Shown here one piece after another: positions 16,531 to 22,917 of a stretch of 37,450 nt of DNA. The stretch comes from CAYLGY01 sp964383325 (GTDB taxonomy: Bacteria; Pseudomonadota; Alphaproteobacteria; Rhizobiales; Rhizobiaceae). Position 1 is the stretch's first letter, and each line of letters starts with the position of its first letter. The DNA is taken from assembly GCA_964383325.1 (NCBI GenBank), contig CAYLGY010000013.1, positions 1 to 37,450 of the forward strand, read 5' to 3'. The notes beneath the pieces were generated by a model, which worked only from the letters and a program-made list of their open reading frames with translations, made no database searches and was not told the origin of the DNA. A program made the translations under genes and the position numbers.

Positions 16531-17861
16531 GCGAACGCTGGGCACGCGCACTATTGTCCACCTATCGCTGGGCCGGCGCCGCCGCCTACCCGCTGGTCGG
16601 CGGCTATATCAACTGGCGGGCTGCCAAGGGCAAGGAGGAGCGGCCGCGCCGGCATGAGCGCTATGGATATGCATCCATCCCGCGCCCCGAGAAGGGCCCG
16701 TTGGTCTGGGTGCATGCCGCCAGCGTGGGAGAATCGATGGCGGTCGTGCCGCTGGTTACCCATCTGCACTCGCTTGGCCTCAATGTGGTGATGACGACGG
16801 GCACCGTGACTTCGGCGCAGGTGGTGGCGGACCGGCTTGCCGGGCTGGCGATCCACCAATATGTGCCGCTTGACCTGCGCCCGGCCGTATGCCGCTTTCT
16901 CGAACATTGGCGGCCAGACCTTGCCATCATCGCCGAGTCGGAAATCTGGCCGATGACGATTCTCGAACTCGGCGCCAAGCACATTCCGCAGGTTCTGGTC
17001 AATGGCCGGCTTTCCGACCGCTCCTTCAATTCCTGGCGCAAGGTGCCGCGGGTATCGGAAGCCCTGTTCGAGAACCTTGCGCATGTGGTCGCCCAATCCG
17101 AGACCGACGGAGAGCGATTCCGCATGCTCGGCGCCCGGCCGGTCACCGTTTCGGGCAATCTGAAGGTTGACATGGAGATCCCGCCCTATCCGGCGGAGAT
17201 CCTGGCGCAGCTACGTCATGAAATCGGGTCGCGCCCGAACTGGGCGGCAATTTCCACCCATCCTGGCGAAGAGGATCTCGCGGCGCGGATCCATGTCCAT
17301 CTGCGCAAGCGCACCCCCGACCTGCTGAGCATCATCGTGCCCAGACATCCCGAGCGCGCGGATGCGGTTCACAGCCAGCTCAATGCGATGGGCCTTGTGG
17401 TTGCCCGCCGCAGCTATCGGGATCCGATCACGCCGGAAACCGACATCCTGCTCGGCGACACGATCGGAGAGATGGGCCTCTATCTGCGCCTCACCGAGAT
17501 CGCCTTTGTCGGCCGGTCCATGATCGCCAATGGGGGCGGCCAGAATCCGCTCGAACCTGCAGTGCTGAACACGGCAATCATCGCGGGTGAGGCGGTGCAT
17601 AATTTCCGCGACACCTATGACATGCTGCTGGAAGGCGGCGGCGCCCGGCTCGTGCCCGATGCGCGAACGCTCTGCGCCACGGTGCACGAACTCCTGCATG
17701 ATGTGGAGGAGAGGCGGCGCATGATCGCTGCCGGCCGGTCCACCATGGATCAGATGCGAGGCGCGCTGCGCCGCACCCTGCGCGCCCTGGAGCCCTATAT
17801 TCAGCCTCTGGTCGTCAAGGCGCGTCTGGAGCGTGACCAGCAGCAGCCGGGGGAACCATGA
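16527..17861 (+). CDS. waaA: 3-deoxy-D-manno-octulosonic acid (Kdo) transferase
   Basis: A 444-residue GT30 glycosyltransferase that adds Kdo from CMP-Kdo to lipid IVA at the inner face of the cytoplasmic membrane. The N-terminal hydrophobic anchor (TYRWAGAAAYPLVGGYINW) is followed by VWVHAASVGESMAVVPL, containing the catalytic Glu. Then come TTGTVTSAQVVADRL, AESEIWPMTILEL, the VSGNLKVDMEIPP linker and FVGRSMIANGGGQNPLEPA, which binds CMP-Kdo. Length agrees with the family (about 425). It starts inside the DUF374 stop (ATGA) and ends inside the lpxK start (ATGA), so translation of the three is coupled. Confidence 0.96.
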   Translation: MSERWARALLSTYRWAGAAAYPLVGGYINWRAAKGKEERPRRHERYGYASIPRPEKGPLVWVHAASVGESMAVVPLVTHLHSLGLNVVMTTGTVTSAQVVADRLAGLAIHQYVPLDLRPAVCRFLEHWRPDLAIIAESEIWPMTILELGAKHIPQVLVNGRLSDRSFNSWRKVPRVSEALFENLAHVVAQSETDGERFRMLGARPVTVSGNLKVDMEIPPYPAEILAQLRHEIGSRPNWAAISTHPGEEDLAARIHVHLRKRTPDLLSIIVPRHPERADAVHSQLNAMGLVVARRSYRDPITPETDILLGDTIGEMGLYLRLTEIAFVGRSMIANGGGQNPLEPAVLNTAIIAGEAVHNFRDTYDMLLEGGGARLVPDARTLCATVHELLHDVEERRRMIAAGRSTMDQMRGALRRTLRALEPYIQPLVVKARLERDQQQPGEP

Positions 17862-18883
17862 CATCGGAAATGCCGCCATTCTGGTGGAATGAATCCGACT
17901 GGCGTCCATGGCTCCTGTATCCAGCCGCCCTCGCCTACGGCATGGTTGCCGGGCGGCGAATGGATCTGGCCCGGCCCCCCATGGGGTCCATTCCGGTGAT
18001 TTGCATCGGCAATCTCACCGTCGGCGGCACGGGCAAGACGCCGGTCGCGATTGCGCTGGCCCGGCAGGCGGTTGGCGCCGGCATGCGGCCCGGCTTTCTC
18101 ACGCGCGGCTATGGCGGCCGTCACGCCCGCCCGCATCTGGTCGATCCGGAAAGCCATGCAAGCTGGCATTCGGGCGACGAGCCCTTGCTCCTCGCCCGCG
18201 AGGCGCCGGTAGCTGTCGCCGCCAACCGGGCGCAGGGATTGCAATTGCTGGTCGACAAGGGCTGCGACTTCGCCATCATGGATGACGGGTTCCAGAGTCG
18301 GCGGCTGCACTACGACTATGCGCTGATCGTTGTCGATGGCCACCGGGGGATCGGAAACGGCCATATCCTGCCGGCAGGTCCCCTGCGGGCACCGATCGGC
18401 ACGCAGCTGCGCCATGCCGATGCCCTGCTTCGCCTCGATGAGGGCCGCCATGCCGTGCCGGTAATCCGGCGGGCAGCAAGGGCGGGCCTGCCGGTCTTTT
18501 CGGCCATGACCCGGGCCGTCCATCCCGAACGCCTGGCCGGCCGCCGCATCTGTGCATTTGCGGGGATCGGCAATCCGCAGAAATTCTTCGACATGCTCAC
18601 GGGCCTTGGCGCCGAGCTCGTGCTGCGCAAGGAGTTCCACGACCATTATCCCTATCGGGACGATGACCTGCGCCTGCTTGCAACGGAAGCCGAGAAGCAG
18701 GGGCTCGCACTTGTGACAACGGCCAAGGACGCGGTCCGGCTGGTCCATGGAACAGAATATGCCCGGGCCTTTCACGCGCGGCTGGAAATTCTCGAGATCG
18801 AGATCGATTTCACCCCGCCTTCACTTGCCGCCTCGATCCTCCGGGAAACCGTCGCAAATTATCGCCGCCGGGTTTTCGGATAG
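17858..18883 (+). CDS. lpxK: Tetraacyldisaccharide 4'-kinase
   Basis: A 341-residue membrane-associated P-loop kinase that phosphorylates the 4' position of the lipid A precursor to give lipid IVA, the acceptor for WaaA. An amphipathic/hydrophobic N-terminal segment (PWLLYPAALAYGMVAG) is followed by the P-loop GNLTVGGTGKTPV (GGTGKT at 56-61), FLTRGYGG, and the catalytic DDGFQ with the HYDYALIVVDG block. Length and motifs are complete. It is the last gene of the pmbA-cysQ-DUF4170-DUF374-waaA-lpxK run. No terminator was recognised after it, and 119 bases later the sequence enters the scaffold gap. Confidence 0.96.
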   Translation: MTSEMPPFWWNESDWRPWLLYPAALAYGMVAGRRMDLARPPMGSIPVICIGNLTVGGTGKTPVAIALARQAVGAGMRPGFLTRGYGGRHARPHLVDPESHASWHSGDEPLLLAREAPVAVAANRAQGLQLLVDKGCDFAIMDDGFQSRRLHYDYALIVVDGHRGIGNGHILPAGPLRAPIGTQLRHADALLRLDEGRHAVPVIRRAARAGLPVFSAMTRAVHPERLAGRRICAFAGIGNPQKFFDMLTGLGAELVLRKEFHDHYPYRDDDLRLLATEAEKQGLALVTTAKDAVRLVHGTEYARAFHARLEILEIEIDFTPPSLAASILRETVANYRRRVFG

Positions 18884-18975
18884 CGCCCAGGTCGGCAGCT
18901 GTTTCCCCAGCCAGGGTCGGTCCGCTGGATCGCGCTCCGCCATGCGCAACGGCGGGGCCCTGACCCGTCTTCACC

Positions 18976-20415
18976 CTACTCAGTCAAGGGCGGCGGCGGC
19001 GGNNNNNNNNNNNNNNNNNNNNNNNNNNNNNNNNNNNNNNNNNNNNNNNNNNNNNNNNNNNNNNNNNNNNNNNNNNNNNNNNNNNNNNNNNNNNNNNNNN
19101 NNGGCGGCGGAATGGAATTGTCCTGCACTTGCTGCAATCGTTCATTTTCGTGACGCGCCCCGATTTGATTGATGGTCTTGTGGACGCCCGTCTGATTGTC
19201 GCGTTTTTTCACCGCTATGGAATGATTGGAGCGCTCATTGATCCTTTTCTGCAGGGCTGACTCTTCAATCTTTGATCGCTCAGGGGCGGTCGTTGGAGCA
19301 TGCATCCGAAACAACTGCGGCACGTTCGGCTGATCATCCGACACATTCGGCTGCTTCTTGGTCATCATTTTCCGCTGGAAGCTGGCCTGAAGAGCCTTTC
19401 TTTTTTCCCTGGATCTCTTCCTGCTTTCCGTCAGCTGGCTCTTTAGATTCTTGACCTCATCCTCAAATTTCTTGTAGGGTTTGGCAATTTCCTGAATCTG
19501 GCGCTGCTTTTCCCCGATCTGCTTGGTCAGCTCTTTCGATACCCCTTGCGGCGCGGGGTCGCTCTCCACGAATTCCGGATGCTTGACGGGTTGCAGATCT
19601 GGAGACTGCAGTCCGAATTGCACGCGATCGTTCGGCACCGAATCCAGCGACGGGTAAAAATCGCCGATCCCCTGCCCCTCCTCAAGCGGACGATCCAGCT
19701 TCTCCTCCAGTTCGAAGCCCAGTTCGAAATCGGGTGTCTCATTCAGGATCTGGATCTGGTGGGGCTGAACGAATGACGGGATCAACCCGTTTGAATCCTG
19801 GATCTGATTCTTCACGAGCATCGTTACATCTGAAATCTCAGACTGAATACTCTGTTGACGCACCAATGACGACACGAACGGGTTCTGGGACAGCGGCTTG
19901 CCATCGCAGACACTCTGGCATTTCGTGAGGAGTCTGTCATTGTCCCGCCTCAGATCCTTCAGGCGATCCCAGACGACGTTCTTCTTGTCGAGCCCCCACT
20001 GGACGAGTTGTTCAAATTGCGTTGGCGGTGCTGCTACCGAAGCCTTCTCACTGACCCGCTTGTCCAGGCTGACCATCGTCCGCACGGCGTCTTCGGCAAG
20101 GCGTACCCTGTAGCTAGCCGTGCGACCGAGATCGCCGAGAAGATCCCCGGCCTTCTGCCGGATGTCGGCATTTTCATGATAGGCGCATTGCAGAAGGATA
20201 TCCAGCGCTAGGCAAGGCCCTTCCGGATCCTGCTTCAAGGCCTGCTCGGCGCTTGTCCTGACCTGTTCCAGATAGGACTTGAAGGCCTTCGGATCCTTGT
20301 CTCCCAGCAATCCCTGCAGGACCGGATCGTCGTAGCTTTCCGACACCGGGCTGCCAACCGGCTCCTGGACCGAGATCCGCTGAACATTGATGGATTTCTG
20401 CGTCTCGAGTGTCAT
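18976..20415 (-). CDS. Unrecognised protein: N-terminal helical region, central coiled coil, C-terminal proline run (interrupted by gap)
   Basis: I do not recognise this family. About 437 residues are readable before the gap. ATG 20415 is chosen over GTG 20433 and ATG 20430 because GGGGAG lies 7 bases upstream, giving MTLETQKSINVQRISVQEPV. There is no signal peptide or transmembrane helix. Residues about 30-130 look helical (DKDPKAFKSYLEQVRTSAEQ, NADIRQKAGDLLGDL). A highly charged, Lys/Glu/Gln-rich stretch (SKELTKQIGEKQRQIQEIAK ... ESRKRSREKRKALQ) predicts a coiled coil, followed by a short tandem QPNVSDD/QPNVPQ and a basic polar tail. The frame enters CCG codons (Pro) at the gap; past the Ns the same frame reads five Pro then LTE and stop, but this depends on the placeholder length. 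Base composition is lower in GC than its neighbours. Confidence 0.6.
   Translation of the reverse strand: MTLETQKSINVQRISVQEPVGSPVSESYDDPVLQGLLGDKDPKAFKSYLEQVRTSAEQALKQDPEGPCLALDILLQCAYHENADIRQKAGDLLGDLGRTASYRVRLAEDAVRTMVSLDKRVSEKASVAAPPTQFEQLVQWGLDKKNVVWDRLKDLRRDNDRLLTKCQSVCDGKPLSQNPFVSSLVRQQSIQSEISDVTMLVKNQIQDSNGLIPSFVQPHQIQILNETPDFELGFELEEKLDRPLEEGQGIGDFYPSLDSVPNDRVQFGLQSPDLQPVKHPEFVESDPAPQGVSKELTKQIGEKQRQIQEIAKPYKKFEDEVKNLKSQLTESRKRSREKRKALQASFQRKMMTKKQPNVSDDQPNVPQLFRMHAPTTAPERSKIEESALQKRINERSNHSIAVKKRDNQTGVHKTINQIGARHENERLQQVQDNSIPPXXXXXXXXXXXXXXXXXXXXXXXXXXXXXXXXXXPPPPPLTE
19003..19102. other. Scaffold gap of 100 N within a GGC/CCG trinucleotide repeat
   Basis: Exactly 100 Ns, the conventional length for a gap of unknown size. 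Both flanks end in the same trinucleotide repeat (CGGCGGCGGCGG before, GGCGGCGG after), so the contigs either broke within this repeat or were joined through it. Real sequence of unknown length is missing, and the linkage of the left and right halves rests on assembly evidence not visible here. Confidence 0.98.
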
Positions 20416-20600
20416 GCTGTAACTCCCCATCACGGGTCGAAGCCAACGCGACCTTGGCCCATTTCAAGATGCCCCAGGTGCGATCCGCATGCTGTCTCAT
20501 TCGACACAGTTGCGCGGGCCATCAGAGAATAGACGGAGAGAATGGGTACAGTCGGGCGCGATCCCGCAGGGTTTTCCCTGGCATGAAAGTAGCGGGGGCT

Positions 20601-20637
20601 GCCTGGCGAGGATTCCTGCACTTCCCGAACGCCAGGC
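20601..20637. repeat. Inverted repeat (possible terminator) downstream of the DUF2093 gene
   Basis: GCCTGGCG (20601-20608) and CGCCAGGC (20630-20637) form a perfect 8-bp stem with a 21-base loop, starting 12 bases after the DUF2093 stop codon. There is no T-run. The rest of 20416-20648 shows no convincing gene and must contain the promoter of the unrecognised gene, which I could not identify. Confidence 0.35.
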
Positions 20638-20648
20638 GTGACGGCAGA

Positions 20649-20870
20649 TCAGCGGCGGCCGAGCCCGTGGCGCAATTCCTGCTGCAGCGAGATCGCCGCG
20701 CTGGCATACGCCTCCTGCCGCGCCACGCTCCAATAGCGCAATTCATCGAGCGGAATGGGCTCGGACGTTACTGCGCAGCGCACGAAGGCGCCGGGCCTAA
20801 GCACGACGAAATCCCCGTCCAGATACCGGATCTGCGCTTCGCGGGCACCCGGCCCCTCGAATCTGTTCAT
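20649..20870 (-). CDS. DUF2093 domain-containing protein
   Basis: A 73-residue protein whose sequence AQIRYLDGDFVVLRPGAFVR, CAVTSEPIPLDELRYWSVAR and QEAYASAAISLQQEL is the DUF2093 family, small alphaproteobacterial proteins of unknown function. The open frame extends to 20915, but ATG 20870 gives the family start MNRFEGPGAREAQ and has AGGGGG 4 bases upstream. In many Rhizobiales the family follows lpxK on the same strand. Here it is on the opposite strand and separated from lpxK by the gap and an unknown gene. It lies 114 bases downstream of carD on the same strand. Confidence 0.85.
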   Translation of the reverse strand: MNRFEGPGAREAQIRYLDGDFVVLRPGAFVRCAVTSEPIPLDELRYWSVARQEAYASAAISLQQELRHGLGRR

Positions 20871-20925
20871 AGAGCCCCCTTCGGGATTCGCCATCTGTCG
20901 ATCTGGCGCCATCAAGGATTGCGGG

Positions 20926-20950
20926 CTCCCCGCGGCGACGACCCGGGGAG
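20926..20950 (-). terminator. Possible hairpin terminator after carD
   Basis: CTCCCCG (20926-20932) pairs with CGGGGAG (20944-20950) around an 11-base loop, 35 bases past the carD stop codon and 56 bases before the DUF2093 start. It is GC-rich, but no U-tract follows on the minus strand. Confidence 0.35.
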
Positions 20951-20984
20951 GGCCGTCTCCCGCGTCAAGCGCAGCCTCCTCCGG

Positions 20985-21557
20985 TCAGGCAGCCTCTTCC
21001 TGCGCCTTCTCGGCTTCATTGTCGGCCTTGGCCTTGCCGCGCGGGCCCTTCTTCAGATTGGCCTCGATCAGATTTACTGCTTCGGTCTCCGACATCTTGT
21101 TGACCGCGGCGATCTCGCGCGCCATCCGGTCCAGCGCCGCCTCGTATAATTGCCGTTCCGAATAGGACTGCTCGGGCTGGTTCTCGGCGCGGTACAGGTC
21201 GCGCACCACCTCGGAAATCGAGATCAGGTCGCCAGAATTGATCTTGGCGTCATATTCCTGCGCACGGCGCGACCACATGGTCCGCTTCACCCGCGCACGT
21301 CCCTGCACGACCCGAAGCGCCCGGTCGACATAATCGGTTTCAGACAGTTTGCGCATGCCGATGGAAGCCGCCTTGGCGACGGGCACCTTCAGCCGCATCT
21401 TGTCCTTCTCGAAGTCGATGACGAAAAGCTCCAGCCTGTGCCCAGCGACCTCCTGGTCCTCGATCGCGACGACCTGGCCGACGCCATGCGCCGGATAGAC
21501 GATGTACTCGCCGGTCTTGAAGCCCTGTCTCTGGGATGCCTTCTTCTGGGTTGCCAT
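20985..21557 (-). CDS. carD: CarD/CdnL-family RNA polymerase-binding transcriptional regulator
   Basis: A 190-residue regulator that binds the RNA polymerase beta subunit and stabilises open complexes, notably at rRNA and growth-related promoters. The N-terminal RNAP-interaction (Tudor-like) domain is clear: GFKTGEYIVYPAHGVGQVVA and LELFVIDFEKDKMRLKVPV. The C-terminal helical DNA-binding part has RVKRTMWSRRAQEYDAKINS, GDLISISEVVRDLY and SYSERQLYEAALDRMAREIA. An acidic/basic Ala-Glu-Lys tail ends the protein. ATG 21557 (MATQKKASQRQG) is the family start, with AGGAG and AGGTG upstream; the frame opens further to 21623 and beyond without family similarity. It follows fdxA on the same strand but across a 457-base spacer with its own predicted promoter. 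Confidence 0.95.
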   Translation of the reverse strand: MATQKKASQRQGFKTGEYIVYPAHGVGQVVAIEDQEVAGHRLELFVIDFEKDKMRLKVPVAKAASIGMRKLSETDYVDRALRVVQGRARVKRTMWSRRAQEYDAKINSGDLISISEVVRDLYRAENQPEQSYSERQLYEAALDRMAREIAAVNKMSETEAVNLIEANLKKGPRGKAKADNEAEKAQEEAA

Positions 21558-21946
21558 TCGCACCTGACTCCTGTTCGTGCCATCGGTCCTCGCCCGGACC
21601 CCGGATTCGGGATCTGCCGGCAATCGACCACCTCTCGCCGCGGAACCTGCCCGCCGACCTCAGGGACCTCCACGGGTCCCCCCGCTCTCGATCAACATGG
21701 TATTTCCGAAAAGCTCGCGGCATTTCGGAAATACCATGCCATGCTTGCCCTGACCGCACCGCGCTCCAGCCGTGCTCGAGCGCGGCACCGATCCGCAAGG
21801 GGCGCACCCCTTCTCCGATCATCGGAGATCCCGCAACCCATGCAAGAATGCCGTTCGCCAGCAGCAGCTGGCGCTGCCTGAAACTCGCACCTTTTGGGAT
21901 CAGAAGAGCAACATCGCCCGTTGCGAAAGATCTCTCACAATCGTAT
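21558..21946 (-). other. Long hairpin-rich presumed carD leader (candidate structured RNA)
   Basis: This gene-free stretch lies between a predicted promoter (21953-21981) and carD. It holds a series of perfect short inverted repeats: CGCCAGC-4-GCTGGCG (21856-21873), CTCCGAT-1-ATCGGAG (21813-21827), AAGGGG-4-CCCCTT (21797-21812) and the 16-bp repeat at 21696-21738. The minus-strand frame stays open through it, but I found no plausible start with a ribosome site after the promoter. It may be a regulatory 5' leader or a separate small RNA. I could not match it to a known RNA family. Confidence 0.4.
21696..21738. repeat. Perfect 16-bp inverted repeat upstream of carD
   Basis: CATGGTATTTCCGAAA (21696-21711) and its exact complement TTTCGGAAATACCATG (21723-21738) surround an 11-base loop. 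It is AT-richer than its surroundings and lacks a T-run on either strand, so it is not a standard intrinsic terminator. It could be an RNA hairpin in the carD leader or a protein-binding palindrome. It ends 139 bases before the carD start. Confidence 0.85.
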
Positions 21947-21952
21947 GGCGTT

Positions 21953-21981
21953 AATATAACACAGAAAATTCCCGGGATCAA
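21953..21981 (-). promoter_or_regulatory. Predicted sigma70-type promoter upstream of carD
   Basis: On the minus strand TTGATC (21981-21976), a 17-base spacer and TATATT (21958-21953) give a good -35/-10 pair in an AT-rich island. Transcription would start near 21946, giving carD a leader of roughly 390 bases independent of fdxA. Confidence 0.6.
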
Positions 21982-22014
21982 GATTTTGCTGCAAGCGCGA
22001 AATTGACGCGGGCA

Positions 22015-22353
22015 TCAATCTCCCTCGCCGGGCTCGGGCGAAAAATACTTCTCGAACTTTCCGGGCATGCCGTCATACTCGGCCGCATCCGGCGGCTCGC
22101 CGCGCTTCATCGTGACGTTCGGCCACTTCTCCGCATATTCCTGATTGAGCGCCAGCCACTGCTCAAGGCCGGGTTCCGTGTCCGGCCGAATCGCTTCGGC
22201 AGGACATTCAGGCTCGCAGACCCCGCAATCGATACATTCATCCGGATGAATGACGAGCATGTTCTCGCCCTCGTAGAAGCAGTCCACCGGACAAACCTCC
22301 ACGCAATCCATGTATTTGCACTTGATGCAGTTCTCCAGGACGACATAGGTCAT
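22015..22353 (-). CDS. fdxA: Seven-iron ferredoxin FdxA (3Fe-4S / 4Fe-4S)
   Basis: A 112-residue electron carrier of the Azotobacter FdI type. The first cluster region has C9, C12, C17, C21 and C25 (LENCIKCKYMDCVEVCPVDC), the second C40, C43, C46 and C50 (DECIDCGVCEPECP). The acidic C-terminal extension (WPNVTMKRGEPPDAAEYDGM) is typical of FdxA. ATG 22353 directly precedes the conserved TYVVLENCIKC. It lies downstream of the S4 protein gene on the same strand with 184 bases between; helicase-S4-fdxA-carD is a recurring Rhizobiales order. The redox partner is not known from context. Confidence 0.96.
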   Translation of the reverse strand: MTYVVLENCIKCKYMDCVEVCPVDCFYEGENMLVIHPDECIDCGVCEPECPAEAIRPDTEPGLEQWLALNQEYAEKWPNVTMKRGEPPDAAEYDGMPGKFEKYFSPEPGEGD

Positions 22354-22537
22354 GGCGCAGGCCCTGATCGTTTGTGTAGCAACGAAATCGGCTCAACGCT
22401 CACGTAAACATTCTGGCCCTTCCTTGCAAGATGGAACTTGCCGTGAAGGGCCCGAAGCCGATGGGGCAAATCGGCGCGGGCAGCGGCCGCGCAAGTGCTT
22501 CCCGTCCCGGACGTGGCGCCATGTTCTGGCTTCCGGA

Positions 22538-22894
22538 TCACGCCGGATCCGTTTTGGAAGATGCATTCCATGTACCCGGAGCGGGCTCCAGCCTGTCTCC
22601 CCGGATTTCGGGCGGCGTCAGGTCCTCGTAGAGCAGCCGGGCCTCGCTCGCCGGCCCGCGCCGTTCCGCCAGTCGCAGGACGCGATACACCAGCACTTGC
22701 CGCATCAGGGTGATCGTCAGCACGTCGCCGGTCCGGACGGGATGCGAGGCCTGTCCGGTCTTTTCCCGATTGATCCGTACCTTGCCGCCGGTAACGAGTT
22801 TCGCCGCCAGCGAACGGGTTTTTACGACCCGCGCGCATACCAGCCAGCGGTCGACCCGCTGTCGCTGGGCGGGCCGGCTCTCCTCAGAAGGCAT
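22538..22894 (-). CDS. Small S4-domain RNA-binding protein (Hsp15-like)
   Basis: A 118-residue protein with an S4 RNA-binding fold at about residues 13-60: RVDRWLVCARVVKTRSLAAK, LVTGGKVRINREKTGQASHP and VRTGDVLTITLM. Its C-terminus (RRGPASEARLLYEDLTPPE) resembles the heat-shock protein Hsp15 (HslR), which rescues 50S subunits carrying stalled nascent chains. Such a role here is an inference. It starts 23 bases after the helicase stop codon, so the two are very likely co-transcribed, which suggests a shared RNA substrate. No strong ribosome site precedes the ATG, in line with coupling. Confidence 0.87.
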   Translation of the reverse strand: MPSEESRPAQRQRVDRWLVCARVVKTRSLAAKLVTGGKVRINREKTGQASHPVRTGDVLTITLMRQVLVYRVLRLAERRGPASEARLLYEDLTPPEIRGDRLEPAPGTWNASSKTDPA

Positions 22895-22917
22895 CCGGAG
22901 CCCGGTTCATGGCGCGC

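Noticed and set aside
18991..19110. GGC repeats around the gap as a possible CRISPR or tandem array
   Set aside because: Only a trinucleotide run with no spacer-repeat structure, best explained as proline codons.
21340..21981. Minus-strand frame of 213 codons through the carD leader
   Set aside because: Its first codons overlap the predicted promoter, there is no start with a ribosome site after the predicted transcription start, and its end overlaps carD out of frame.
22350..22838. Minus-strand frame of 162 codons between fdxA and the S4 gene
   Set aside because: Overlaps the S4 gene in another frame and has no family similarity. The 184-base S4-fdxA spacer shows no convincing gene or promoter.
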